The position numbers and the translations under genes were made by a program. From the NCBI RefSeq assembly GCF_035953295.1, contig NZ_CP108370.1, positions 6,371,001-6,435,000 of the forward strand: a stretch of DNA of 64,000 nt, read 5' to 3'. The notes beneath the pieces are model-generated. The model ran no database searches. It was not told the origin of the DNA and saw only the letters and a program-made list of their open reading frames with translations. This DNA comes from Streptomyces sp. NBC_01335. Its GTDB lineage: Bacteria > Actinomycetota > Actinomycetes > Streptomycetales > Streptomycetaceae. Positions 17,073 to 25,615 of this stretch are shown one piece after another (positions within the stretch are counted from its first letter, which is position 1; each line of letters opens with the position of its first letter).

Positions 17073-18293
17073 TCAGCCGACGACGGTCAGCGGCAGCGGG
17101 CGGCGGGTCTGGATGGCCGCTTCGATCTGGGGTGTCCGGTAGTCGCGGCCGGCGCAGGAGCCGCAGGCGGTCAGGTGGGTGTCGCGGGAGTACAGCGCGC
17201 GGATGTGCTCGCGCAGCGCGGCTCCGGACAGGTCGCCGGTCAGGTCGATCACGTCCTGCGGCGCGTCGGGGACGGCCTTGAGGTTGTGGGCGTTGGCCGA
17301 GAACGGGCAGCGGTACAGCTTGCCGTTGAGGAGGGTGACGATGTCGTTCACGCAGCAGTTGTGGAACATGTCGTCCAGCACCTCGGCGCTGCGCTCGACG
17401 TAGCGGATCCGGCCCGAGTCCGTCCACACGGGTATCTTCGACAGGTGCGTGATCCCCTCAGTGGCCAGGGTCTCCTGGAGCGCGTCGAATTTCTTCGAGT
17501 GCTGGCCGTAGTTGGTGATCTCGACGACCACCTTCTCGTTCCGCAGACAGTCGAGGTTGGCGCCGCGCGGCACGATCGTGCCGTTGGTGTAGACCACGAC
17601 TTTCTCGACCACCTCGTAGGCGACCAGCTGTTCGATCACCCGGTGCACCCGGGGATTGACGAAGGGCTCGCCGCCCAGGACGCGGAACTCGTAGATCCCG
17701 TCGACGCTGTCCATGATCCGGTCGACGGCGCTCGCCAGCAGGTCGAGGTCGCTGTGGCGAGGCTTGGCGTAGTACTGCATCAGGTTCGAGCAGTCCTGGC
17801 ACTTCATCGAGCACGCCTCGGTGACCACCACGTCGAGGTACTTGAGGATCAGGGTGTCCTCGGCGTGCTCGCGGTCCTTGAGGGTCTCGTGCTTGTGCAG
17901 TGCGGCCTTGCGCTCCGCCAGCACCGGGCTCATGCCGGTGTCCGCCTCGGAGCCGGAGAAGTCGAACCCGTCGAGCAGCTCGACGCAGTCCTGGATGCGG
18001 GTGAAGCCGGCGGACCGCACCCGGTCGGTCATCGTCTTCAGGTAGTTCCCGCACAGGAACACGAGGGCTTCGTCGGCCAGTTGGGGAAGATCCGTGATGG
18101 AGTGGATCGGAAGCCCGCGCAGAACGGTGCCCTGCTTGGACGCCCGGCCGTCCGCGAAGCAGGTGACGGGCACTCCCTGGCGGGTCAGGACGTGGTGGGC
18201 CAGGACGCCGACGTCTCCCGCTCCGAAGAGAACGATGGGACGGGGGTCGGCCAAAAGGCGCTGGATCATGGGCGGGGGGGTGTTCTCGAGCAT
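17073..18293 (-). CDS. Radical SAM enzyme with N-terminal Rossmann-like domain and SPASM-like cysteines
   Basis: This is a 406-residue protein. Residues about 15-100 form a Rossmann-like module (PIVLFGAGDVGVLAHHVLTR, then VTCFADGR), similar to N-terminal domains of PglD-type and sugar-modifying enzymes. The radical SAM core has the CX3CX2C cluster at Cys161, Cys165 and Cys168 (TEACSMKCQDCSNLM) and the GGEP motif at 208-211. Extra cysteines at 313, 314, 329 (LYRCPF), 377 and 380 (ACGSCAG) suggest an auxiliary iron-sulfur cluster in a SPASM-like tail. It probably performs a radical epimerisation, dehydrogenation or bond-forming step. The substrate is unknown; the sugar-active neighbours are suggestive. 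ATG 18293 has GAGGAAGG upstream and overlaps the GNAT gene by 28 bp. Confidence 0.85.
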   Translation of the reverse strand: MLENTPPPMIQRLLADPRPIVLFGAGDVGVLAHHVLTRQGVPVTCFADGRASKQGTVLRGLPIHSITDLPQLADEALVFLCGNYLKTMTDRVRSAGFTRIQDCVELLDGFDFSGSEADTGMSPVLAERKAALHKHETLKDREHAEDTLILKYLDVVVTEACSMKCQDCSNLMQYYAKPRHSDLDLLASAVDRIMDSVDGIYEFRVLGGEPFVNPRVHRVIEQLVAYEVVEKVVVYTNGTIVPRGANLDCLRNEKVVVEITNYGQHSKKFDALQETLATEGITHLSKIPVWTDSGRIRYVERSAEVLDDMFHNCCVNDIVTLLNGKLYRCPFSANAHNLKAVPDAPQDVIDLTGDLSGAALREHIRALYSRDTHLTACGSCAGRDYRTPQIEAAIQTRRPLPLTVVG

Positions 18294-18805
18294 GGTTCGG
18301 CCTTCCTCACGTCAAGGGGTTTGTGGAGGTGCACGAAACGGCGTCCCGTGTCGTCGGAGTGCGCAGGACCGCACTGCTCGAAGCCGAGCGACGCGAGCAG
18401 GGCGCGGGTGCCCCGGATGTCCGGGTTGGCCTCGGCCCGGAGGGCGTCGGCCCCGAGCGCGCCGGCCAGACGGACGGCCTCGCGCAGACAGCGGACGCCG
18501 ACCAGCGAGCCGGCGGCGAGGTGGTCGGGAGCGACGGCGAGTCGGCTCAGATAAGCGGGGCGATCGGCCCGCGGATGCCCGGGGGGCACCTCGGCGCGCG
18601 GACGGGTGTCGAGGGTGAACATGCCGACGGCCCGGCCGTCCTCGCGCAGCAGCCGGACGTGTCTCCCCGCTACCAGGGCGGCGGTGGTCTCCGGGCGCCG
18701 CACCGGCCGCGGGGTGCCGGTGGCCTCCGCCTGGTGGGCGTCGCACGCCTCCAGGAGCGCGTGCACCTCGTCGGCGTCGGCGGCGTCTTCCCAGCCGCCG
18801 GTCAT
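18266..18805 (-). CDS. GNAT-family N-acetyltransferase
   Basis: This 179-residue protein has the GNAT fold: a beta-strand pair (VRLLREDGRAVGMFTLDT), the acetyl-CoA strand-loop (YLSRLAVAPDHLAAGSLVGV, with a modified R/Q-x-x-G-x-G/A loop) and a C-terminal helix ending in GFEQCG. It would acetylate an amine, possibly on the product or for self-protection. Its start overlaps the stop of the S51 peptidase gene (ATGA). Its C-terminal 9 residues are encoded within the start of the radical SAM gene. The substrate is unknown. Confidence 0.8.
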   Translation of the reverse strand: MTGGWEDAADADEVHALLEACDAHQAEATGTPRPVRRPETTAALVAGRHVRLLREDGRAVGMFTLDTRPRAEVPPGHPRADRPAYLSRLAVAPDHLAAGSLVGVRCLREAVRLAGALGADALRAEANPDIRGTRALLASLGFEQCGPAHSDDTGRRFVHLHKPLDVRKAEPCSRTPPRP

Positions 18806-19452
18806 CCGACGACGCTGCGGGTGTCCCCGTCCACGACGATCGCCTGTCCGTCGCGCAGGGCGATGAAGGGCACATGGTGCTCGGTGTAGTACTCGACCAG
18901 GCGGTCGATCTCCCCGGACTCGGGGTGGTCCGAGCGGTAGTGTGGGGCGATGGCGAAGGGCAGCAGGCCGAGGCAGTTCCAGTCCATGGTGGTGCCCTCG
19001 TAGCCGCTCGGCACCAGCTCCGGGTCGTCCGTGTCGCCGTGGATGCCGTGCAGGTCGGGACCGAGCAGGCAGGGACCCGCGCTGTAACCGGCGTAGACGA
19101 CGGCCTCCTCCGTGATCAGCCGCTTCAGGACGTGGTCGGCGCCGCTCGCCTGGAAGGCGCGCCGCAGGACGAACACGCTGCCGCCCCGGACGTAGACGCA
19201 GTCGGCCGTAGAGAGCACCTTCTCCAGCTCGTCGGCGCGCCCGAAGTAGTCGCGGAGGTCGACCTCGAACGGGTCGAGGCCGATGCCGGAGAGCTCGTCC
19301 AGCTCGCGCGCGAGGGAGGCGGCTCGGCCCTCCTCGTCCTTGTAGTCGTCGGCGTTCAGGATCAGGGCGGTCCGCCGGCCGCCGTCGCCGAGCAGGCGCA
19401 GCAACTCCTCGGGCTTGTTGCCGATCCGGAAGGAGGACAGGTAGAGCTTCAT
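18802..19452 (-). CDS. Peptidase family S51 (peptidase E-like)
   Basis: This 216-residue protein belongs to the S51 family, cytosolic serine peptidases that cleave aspartyl dipeptides or, in cyanophycinase relatives, isoaspartyl bonds. The catalytic serine lies in the nucleophile elbow VYAGYSAGPCLLG, and the start MKLYLSSFRIGNKPEEL is typical. Its length is near that of peptidase E (about 230 aa). In this operon it may trim a peptide precursor or hydrolyse a protected intermediate. ATG 19452 overlaps the epimerase stop and its own stop overlaps the GNAT start, so three consecutive genes are coupled. Confidence 0.85.
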   Translation of the reverse strand: MKLYLSSFRIGNKPEELLRLLGDGGRRTALILNADDYKDEEGRAASLARELDELSGIGLDPFEVDLRDYFGRADELEKVLSTADCVYVRGGSVFVLRRAFQASGADHVLKRLITEEAVVYAGYSAGPCLLGPDLHGIHGDTDDPELVPSGYEGTTMDWNCLGLLPFAIAPHYRSDHPESGEIDRLVEYYTEHHVPFIALRDGQAIVVDGDTRSVVG

Positions 19453-20462
19453 GCGGGTACGTCTCCGATCGTGTGGAACTCGTGAACGGTCCGGTGGCGG
19501 TAAGTCTGGCCCGGATCCAGGCGCACCGACGGGAAGTCCGGACGATTCGGAGCGTCCGGCCAGGCGCCCGTCTCCAGGCACAGGCCCGCCCGCGGCCGGC
19601 GGAAGTGGTCGCCCGAGTAGACGCCCACGCCGCTCTGGTCGGTGCGGACGCGCATGGCCCGGCCGGACGGCCGGTGGACGAGCTCGGCGGCCCAGGCCGG
19701 GTCGTCGAGGACGAAGAAGTTGTCGATGCGGGAGCCGTCCAGCCGACGGGGTTTCGTGTGGTCGAGCGGGGTGCCGGCGGTCGGCCGGGGCGGTCCCGCC
19801 AGCGGCATCAGCCGCTCGTCGAAAGCCACGTACCGGGTGGAGTTCAGTGCGAGCTCATGGTCGTCCACGGTCCGCCCCGGCCCGCCGAGGTTCCAGAACG
19901 CGTGGTTGGTGAACCCGGCGATCGTCGGCGCCGTGGTGGTCGCCCGGAAGTCGAAGGTCAGACGGGATCCGGCGTCGATCTCGTAGCGCGCCTCGGCGGC
20001 GAGCGCCCCGGGGTATCCCTGGTCGCCGTCCGGGCTGTCCAGGCGCAACGAGAGCACCAGGCGGTCGGGCAGCACCAGCGGCTCCGCCCGCCAGACGTGC
20101 TTGTCGAAGCCCAGCGAACCTCCGTGGAGGTGATGACCGGCGTCGTTCCGGTCCAAGTCGTGTACGAGTCCGTCGAGTTCGATGCGTCCGCCGGTCACGC
20201 AGCGGCAGTAGCGCCCGACGGTCGCGCCCACGTAGGCGTTCAGACCGGGGTCCTCGTAGGACGCCAGATCGGGCAGCCGGACGACGACGTTCTCCGAACG
20301 GCCGTACCGGTCGGGCACGTTGACCTCTACCAGAGTGGCCCCGTAGGTCCACACCGTGATTGCCAGGCCCTTGCCCGAATCCAGTGTGTAGGCATCCACG
20401 TCGACCGGCCCCTGTGCCGCATGCCCGATCGTGGTCCCGACGCGCTCGCGCAGAATCCTCAA
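19449..20462 (-). CDS. Aldose 1-epimerase (galactose mutarotase family)
   Basis: This 337-residue mutarotase interconverts alpha and beta anomers of an aldose. Family features include NAYVGATVGRYCRCVTGGRI, HHLHGGSLGFDKHVW with the substrate-binding His pair, the catalytic His in GFTNHAFWNLGG and the catalytic base in LCLETGAWPD. The start appears to be TTG 20462, preceded by GGGGGAG. No ATG or GTG start fits the conserved N-terminus. It is first in the leftward operon that also holds the S51 peptidase, GNAT, radical SAM and glycosyltransferase genes, so sugar supply to the glycosyltransferase is a reasonable role. Confidence 0.85.
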   Translation of the reverse strand: MRILRERVGTTIGHAAQGPVDVDAYTLDSGKGLAITVWTYGATLVEVNVPDRYGRSENVVVRLPDLASYEDPGLNAYVGATVGRYCRCVTGGRIELDGLVHDLDRNDAGHHLHGGSLGFDKHVWRAEPLVLPDRLVLSLRLDSPDGDQGYPGALAAEARYEIDAGSRLTFDFRATTTAPTIAGFTNHAFWNLGGPGRTVDDHELALNSTRYVAFDERLMPLAGPPRPTAGTPLDHTKPRRLDGSRIDNFFVLDDPAWAAELVHRPSGRAMRVRTDQSGVGVYSGDHFRRPRAGLCLETGAWPDAPNRPDFPSVRLDPGQTYRHRTVHEFHTIGDVPA

Positions 20463-20603
20463 TGCTCCCCCTGGCCTGGACGAACGGCGGCGGTGGTGGT
20501 TGATTGGATCACTCAACTCGGGCCAAGGCAAGGGCCTTTCCATGTCTTGCTCGGTCTCGTACAGTTGCCGCCAGCGCACGCTGTGGGCCGCGAGGGGGAG
20601 CAA
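20463..20603. promoter_or_regulatory. Divergent promoter region
   Basis: These 141 bp separate the divergent starts of the aldose epimerase operon and the flavin monooxygenase operon, so both promoters must lie here. The segment is less GC-rich than its surroundings (for example TTGATTGGATCACTCAACTC). I cannot assign the promoter boxes with confidence. Confidence 0.5.
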
Positions 20604-21584
20604 GTGATCAGAGTCGGGGTCCACTCCGGACAGCAATACGCGAACTTCGATGAATGCCTGCAACTGTGGACCCAGGCAGAGGAGTTGGGCTACGACTGGG
20701 TGTCGCTCTTCGATCACCAGCGCCCCCCGCTCGGCGGCCCGGACGGTCCCTGCTTCGACGGCCCGACGCTGCTGGCGGCCCTCGCCGCGCGTACCCGGCG
20801 GATCCGCTGCGGCATGCTGGTGTCCGCGGTCACCTGGCGGCATCCCGCCATGGCCGCCTCCATCGCCGCCACGCTCGACCACGTGTCCGGCGGACGCCTG
20901 GAATTCGGGGTCGGCGCCGGGGGCGCGGACCTGGCGTACGAACAGTACGGCCTGCCGTTCCCGCGGACCGGCGACCGCCTGGACATGCTCGACGAGGCCT
21001 GCGAGATCATGCGCGGCCTGTGGACCCGTGAGCGCGTCGACCACGAGGGCGAGCACTACCGTCTCAGCGGCGCGGCCCTGGCACCCAAACCTGTGCAGGA
21101 AAGGCTGCCGCTGGTGATCGGCGGCGGGGGGGAGAAGCGCACCCTGCGGACCGTCGCCCGCCACGCCGACGTGTGGAACACGCTCGTCACCGACATCGAC
21201 ACCTACCGCCACAAGAAGGACGTCCTCCGGGGGTACTGCGAGGAGATCGGGCGGAACCCCGACGAGATCCGGATGTCGATGACCTTCCGGGCCGTCCTCG
21301 GCGAGGACGAGACCCGTGCCGAGGAGCGGCGGAGGGAGCGCATCGCGCTGCTGCCGGCCGGGTCGCCGGATCTGGGCGAGTACCTGGCCTTCGGCACGGC
21401 CGAGCAGTGCGTCGAGGCGCTCCTGCCCTATGTACGCCTGGGAGTGGGGGACTTCCTCCTCGGGCTGCGGCCGCCGGTGGACCGGGAGACGATGCGGATC
21501 TTCGCCGAGCGGGTCGCACCGGCACTCCGGCAGGCCGCCGCCGGACTCGACGGGTCCCGACCCGCGGACCTCGTCCGCCGCTGA
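20604..21584 (+). CDS. Luciferase-like flavin-dependent monooxygenase
   Basis: This 326-residue protein is from the bacterial luciferase-like (LLM) superfamily, which uses reduced F420 or FMN. The N-terminus VGVHSGQQYANFDECLQLW leads into the barrel; ELGYDWVSLFDH, RIRCGMLVSAVTWRHPAMAA and DHVSGGRLEFGVGAGG are characteristic. The last segment is typical of F420-dependent members. It would catalyse an oxidation or hydride transfer on the cluster product. The start is GTG 20604 with GGGGGAG upstream. It opens the long rightward operon that runs to 29,225, followed by a 115-bp gap. Confidence 0.88.
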   Translation: MIRVGVHSGQQYANFDECLQLWTQAEELGYDWVSLFDHQRPPLGGPDGPCFDGPTLLAALAARTRRIRCGMLVSAVTWRHPAMAASIAATLDHVSGGRLEFGVGAGGADLAYEQYGLPFPRTGDRLDMLDEACEIMRGLWTRERVDHEGEHYRLSGAALAPKPVQERLPLVIGGGGEKRTLRTVARHADVWNTLVTDIDTYRHKKDVLRGYCEEIGRNPDEIRMSMTFRAVLGEDETRAEERRRERIALLPAGSPDLGEYLAFGTAEQCVEALLPYVRLGVGDFLLGLRPPVDRETMRIFAERVAPALRQAAAGLDGSRPADLVRR

Positions 21585-21699
21585 ACTCCGTCCACTCCAG
21601 CGCGAGGGCCGTCCGCGAGGTATGCCCGTGCGCACCAGCCGAGGAGCGTTGCCCCATGCCGCCGAGCCGCCGTGCCGCCCGACACCCCGGGCCGACAGC

Positions 21700-22770
21700 G
21701 TGACCGGGACGGACTTCCGGATCGTGGAGCTGACGGATCTCCTGACGGAGACCGACGCGGCGACCAGGTCCGAGGCCGACGCCGCGGCGGGTACCGGACC
21801 GGCACGCACCGTCTGGGACGCGACGTCCGTCGCACTCCTGCCGCCCCGGCTCGGCCGCCCCTACCTGCGCCCGGGGGACTGCCGCGCGGTAGTCGCCTCC
21901 AGAGCGGGCCGCCCCGTCGGCATTCTTCCGCTGCTGCGTGGCACGCCCGGCCAGACCCCGCAGGCCCTTCAGGACCCCGGACCGGAGCTCGCCGCCCGCC
22001 TGCCGGCGGACTGCGGTGACCTGCTGTTCGTCGGCGGATGCGTCGACCTGGTCGCCGGTGCCGCCGTGGCCGCGGAGTTGACCGACGAGGAGCGCCGCAC
22101 CGTGCGCCACGGTCTGGTGGACCGGGCCTGGGACCGGGCCCGCCGCGACGGCCTCGTCCCGCTCGCCCTGCACGTGCGGGACGCCGAGGTCGCCGACTTC
22201 CTCGGCCCCGGCCGGCGGGCCGCCGAGATCGGTGTGTCCTGCCTGCTCCGCCTGCCCGCCGACGGCTCCGACGCCTCCTACCTGGCAGGCCTCGGCCGGA
22301 GTGGCCGCCGCACCGTCCTCAAGGACCGCCGCTCGGCGGCCGGGGCCGGACTCCGCTCCGAGGTCCGCCCGGCCGGGGAGCTGACGGCCGAGGCCGCGGA
22401 ACTCGTCGTAGCTGTCAAGCGGCGGTACGGCGTGGAGGAGCACCCCCGGCTGGTGCGCGCCCGGCTCGCCCGCTGGGCCGCCGACCCCGCCGGCGAGCGC
22501 GTCGCCTTCGCGGTGTGCGACGCCGACGGCCCCGTGGCCGTCACCTTCGGCTGCGTGCTCGGCACCGGCCTGGAGATCTACGAGACGGGCCTCGCCGACG
22601 GGCACCCGCATCGCCACGAGGCGTACGCCGAGAGCCTCTTCCAGGCACCGATCGCCTTCGCGCAGGCACGAGGGATCACCGAGATCGACCTCGGCCTCGA
22701 CGCGACCATCCCCAAGACCCGGCGAGGGGCGACCCTCGCGCCGACCTGGGCCGTCACATCCGACCAGTGA
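21700..22770 (+). CDS. GNAT-superfamily acyltransferase (BioF2-like/Acetyltransf_6)
   Basis: This 356-residue protein resembles the GNAT/FemX-type double-domain acyltransferases. The second half shows the family pattern: SYLAGLGRSGRRTVLKDRRS, a central ELVVAVKRRYG helix, AFAVCDADGPVAVTFGCVLG and IYETGLADGHPHRHEAYAES. The first half is a diverged copy of the same fold. FemX-like members transfer aminoacyl or acyl groups, so amide formation from a thioester is possible. The start is uncertain: GTG 21700 was preferred, but ATG 21622 is in frame and would add 26 residues; neither has a strong ribosome site. It is followed 12 bp later by a carrier protein gene, a possible acyl donor. Confidence 0.75.
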   Translation: MTGTDFRIVELTDLLTETDAATRSEADAAAGTGPARTVWDATSVALLPPRLGRPYLRPGDCRAVVASRAGRPVGILPLLRGTPGQTPQALQDPGPELAARLPADCGDLLFVGGCVDLVAGAAVAAELTDEERRTVRHGLVDRAWDRARRDGLVPLALHVRDAEVADFLGPGRRAAEIGVSCLLRLPADGSDASYLAGLGRSGRRTVLKDRRSAAGAGLRSEVRPAGELTAEAAELVVAVKRRYGVEEHPRLVRARLARWAADPAGERVAFAVCDADGPVAVTFGCVLGTGLEIYETGLADGHPHRHEAYAESLFQAPIAFAQARGITEIDLGLDATIPKTRRGATLAPTWAVTSDQ

Positions 22771-22782
22771 AAGAGACAGAAC

Positions 22783-23013
22783 ATGGACACGACGATCGAC
22801 GACATCGTGCGGGCCGAGTGGTGCGAGGTGCTCGACGTGACCTCGCCCGACCCGTGTGACGACTTCTTCGAGATAGGGGGCAACTCGCTGCTGGCCGTCA
22901 GCCTGGTCGAGCGCGTCGAGTCGCGGATCGGAGCGGAGGTGGCCCTGGAGGACTTCTTCCTCGACGGCCGCCTTCAGACCCTGGTCTCCGCAGCCCGCGC
23001 CGCAGCGAACTGA
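22783..23013 (+). CDS. Stand-alone peptidyl carrier protein
   Basis: This 76-residue PCP has phosphopantetheine site Ser35 in FFEIGGNSLLAV. The GGNSL form is typical of NRPS peptidyl carriers. It has no fused domains and is exactly one carrier domain long. Likely partners are the stand-alone adenylation enzyme (25,616-27,100), the condensation enzyme (27,097-28,386), and the neighbouring GNAT and ATP-grasp proteins. ATG 22783 follows an AAAGAGACAG stretch. It needs a phosphopantetheinyl transferase; one is encoded at 51,891-52,544. Confidence 0.9.
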   Translation: MDTTIDDIVRAEWCEVLDVTSPDPCDDFFEIGGNSLLAVSLVERVESRIGAEVALEDFFLDGRLQTLVSAARAAAN

Positions 23014-23025
23014 GCCCGCGGAACC

Positions 23026-24375
23026 ATGTCCGCTCCCGCACTGCCCCGGCTCGGGATCTGCCACGCCCCGGACGGCGCGGCCAACCTGCGCGAGGTGTTC
23101 CGCGCCGCCCGTGACCTGTGCGTCCCGGTCATCCTGGTCGACGCGCGGGTCGCCGCCGCGCACCCGGACCTGGTGGCGCTGGCCTCCCGAATCCTGGAAT
23201 GCCACGTCCTCCCGGAGAGCGACGTCCCGGAGGCCGTCGCCGACCTGGTGACCGGCCTCGGCCTGGCCGGCGTCACCACTTTCCACGACGACGAGCTGGA
23301 ACGGGCCGACGCGCTGGACCGCCTGGTCCGCCGGGCGCCCGCACCGGCCGTCGCGGCCCCCTGGGACAAGCTGGTGCAGCGTCAGGTGCTGCACGCCGCC
23401 GGGCTGTCCGCCGTGCGCGCCGAAGCCGTCGACTCGCCCGAGGAGCTCCACCGGGCGTACGCGGCGCTGGGCGGCTCCTGCGTCCTCAAACCCCGGCGGG
23501 CCGCCGGCGGCAGGGGGATCGCCTTCCTGGACGGCTGGGACGACATTGCCGCGCACGTCGCCGCACGCCGTGTGTGGGACGGGATGCTCCTGGAGACCAG
23601 GATCCCGGCCGCCCCGCACCCCTCCGGGACCCCCTGGCTCGGCAGCCTGATCTCCGTCGAGACCGTCAGCGCCGGCTCCCGCCGGGTCCACCTCGGGGTC
23701 CTTGACAAGCTGCCCGTCGCCGTCGGCCGCCACGAGGGGCCGGACGGCACGGACGCGGTGAACGTCCAGGGCGACATCCTGCCCTCGGCGCTCCCCGCCG
23801 GCCTCCTCGACCGGGCCCGTGAACTGACCGGCCGGGTCCTGGACGCGCTGGAGGTCCGCGACCGCGTCACCCACACCGAACTCCTCCTCACCCCCGCCGG
23901 GCTGGAGGTCATGGAGGTGAACGGACGTCTCGCCGGCCACACCGCCCGGCTGTTCCGGCTCGTCGGCGCCCCCGACCCGGTCCGTACGGCCCTGGCCGCC
24001 GCGCTCGGCGGCGAACCGAACACCACCGCAGCGCCCGAGGGGACGGCCGCGGGCCTCTTCCCGACCTTCCGGGACCGCACCGGCACCGTCCGCACCCAGC
24101 TGCGCCCGCGCGACCTGAGGGAACTCCCCGGGGTGCAGGCCGTGGACGAACTCGCCCGGGACGGCGAGGAGAAGGCGGCCCTCCAGTACCGCATGGCCAA
24201 CCTCACCGTGCGCGCCGACGACCGCCCCGGCCTCGACCACGCCGTCACCCGCGTCCTCGCCACCCTCACCGAGGGCTTCGCCGACCCGGCCGGCATACCG
24301 GACACCCACCCGGACGCCTCCGCCGCGGCCGCACCGGGCCCCGACACCACCAAGGAGCAGCCGAGATGCGTCTGA
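23026..24375 (+). CDS. ATP-grasp ligase
   Basis: This 449-residue protein belongs to the ATP-grasp superfamily, which forms amide or similar bonds through acyl-phosphate intermediates. The nucleotide-binding core is visible as CVLKPRRAAGGRGIAFL (strand and Gly-rich lid). The metal-binding end appears in HTELLLTPAGLEVMEVNGRLAG, with the E...N/E ligands. The N-terminal 100 residues form the pre-ATP-grasp Rossmann-like lobe (LGICHAPDG, VPVILVDAR, GVTTFHDDELE). The layout resembles dipeptide ligases of the BacD/carnosine synthase type found in natural-product clusters. The 3' end overlaps the MFS gene by 10 bp. It probably joins two building blocks of the product. Confidence 0.88.
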   Translation: MSAPALPRLGICHAPDGAANLREVFRAARDLCVPVILVDARVAAAHPDLVALASRILECHVLPESDVPEAVADLVTGLGLAGVTTFHDDELERADALDRLVRRAPAPAVAAPWDKLVQRQVLHAAGLSAVRAEAVDSPEELHRAYAALGGSCVLKPRRAAGGRGIAFLDGWDDIAAHVAARRVWDGMLLETRIPAAPHPSGTPWLGSLISVETVSAGSRRVHLGVLDKLPVAVGRHEGPDGTDAVNVQGDILPSALPAGLLDRARELTGRVLDALEVRDRVTHTELLLTPAGLEVMEVNGRLAGHTARLFRLVGAPDPVRTALAAALGGEPNTTAAPEGTAAGLFPTFRDRTGTVRTQLRPRDLRELPGVQAVDELARDGEEKAALQYRMANLTVRADDRPGLDHAVTRVLATLTEGFADPAGIPDTHPDASAAAAPGPDTTKEQPRCV

Positions 24376-25592
24376 GGCAGTCCCTCGAACCGTTCAGGCA
24401 CCGCCGGTTCGCCTACCAGTACGCCGGCTTCACCGTGTCCGTCATCGGCAACACGCTCAGCCAGGTCGCGGTCACCGTCGGCCTGCTGGAGGTGACCGGC
24501 TCCGGCGCCACTGCCGGTCTCGCCCTCAGCACCTCCACCATCACCCTCGTCGTCTGCATCCTCTTCGGCGGGGTCTGGGCCGACCGCCTGCCCCGGCACC
24601 TGGTCATGGCGGCGATGGACTGCGTCCGCGCCGCCAGCCAGATCGGCGTCGGTGTCATGCTGCTCGCGGACACGGTCAATCTGCCGCTCCTTCTCGTCCT
24701 CCAGATGTGCTTCGGCGCTGCGCAGGCCTTCCACCTGCCCGCCTCCGCCGGCCTCACCCGCTTCACCGTCCCCAAGGACCAGCTCCAGCGCGCCAACACC
24801 CTCCTCTCCTTCGCCCGCAGCATGTCCGGCGTGCTCGGACCGCTGCTCGCGGGGGTGCTGATCGCCACCGTCGGCGCCGGCTGGGCGCTGATCGGCGACG
24901 GACTGTCCTTCCTGGTCAGCTCCGCCTGCGCGGCCCTGATCAAGCTGCCCCGCCGGGAGACTCCGCGCCAGAAGGACGGCACCCTGCGCGAACTCGCGGC
25001 CGGCTTCCGGCTGGTCCGCACCACCCCCTGGATCTGGACCAGCATCGCCGGATTCATGTGCACGCACGTGGCCGTCGCCGTCTTCATGGTCGTCGGACCG
25101 GTACTCGCCGCCCAGAACGACAGCGGCGTCTGGCAGTGGTCGCTCCTCATCGCCGCCCTCGGTATCGGCGACGTTCTCGGCGACCTCTTCCTGCTCCGCT
25201 ACCAGCCGCAGCGGCCCATGCTCGTCGCACGGCTCGCCGAACTCCTCCTCGTCCCCATGCTGCTCCTGATCGCCTGGGGCGCCCCGCTCCCGGTCCAGAT
25301 CGTCGCCGTGGCCCTGGCGGGCGCGGGGATGACCGCCGCCGACTCCCTGTGGCTGACGACCATGCAGCACGAGGTGCCGGAGGACTCCATGTCGAAGGTC
25401 TCCTCCTACGACTGGCTCAGCTCCGTCGCCCTGCGACCCGTCGGCTTCGCCCTCGGAACCACCTTCGCGGGCGGCGGCCTGGCCGTCGTGCTCGTCTGCC
25501 TGGCCGTGCTGGTCCTCGCCTCCCGTCTCGTGAGCCTCGCCCACCCGAGCGTCCGGGCCCTGCGCACCCCGGCCGACGCCCTGGCGCACTGA
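24366..25592 (+). CDS. MFS exporter, EntS-like
   Basis: This 408-residue membrane protein has about 12 predicted hydrophobic helices and matches the EntS/enterobactin-exporter group of the major facilitator superfamily. The N-terminal RQSLEPFRHRRFAYQYAGFT, the helix 2-3 loop GGVWADRLPRHLVMAAMD and the domain-3/4 segment RFTVPKDQLQRANTLLSFAR are typical. It likely exports the cluster product or acts in self-resistance. It overlaps the end of the ATP-grasp gene and precedes the adenylation gene by 23 bp, so it is made with the biosynthetic enzymes. Confidence 0.9.
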   Translation: MRLRQSLEPFRHRRFAYQYAGFTVSVIGNTLSQVAVTVGLLEVTGSGATAGLALSTSTITLVVCILFGGVWADRLPRHLVMAAMDCVRAASQIGVGVMLLADTVNLPLLLVLQMCFGAAQAFHLPASAGLTRFTVPKDQLQRANTLLSFARSMSGVLGPLLAGVLIATVGAGWALIGDGLSFLVSSACAALIKLPRRETPRQKDGTLRELAAGFRLVRTTPWIWTSIAGFMCTHVAVAVFMVVGPVLAAQNDSGVWQWSLLIAALGIGDVLGDLFLLRYQPQRPMLVARLAELLLVPMLLLIAWGAPLPVQIVAVALAGAGMTAADSLWLTTMQHEVPEDSMSKVSSYDWLSSVALRPVGFALGTTFAGGGLAVVLVCLAVLVLASRLVSLAHPSVRALRTPADALAH

Positions 25593-25615
25593 CCCCGACA
25601 CCCCCGGAGAATCCC

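Noticed and set aside
21187..24309. A 1,000-codon open frame on the - strand opposite the GNAT, PCP and ATP-grasp genes
   Set aside because: It spans several well-supported + strand genes, has no recognisable domain and shows the composition of a shadow frame.
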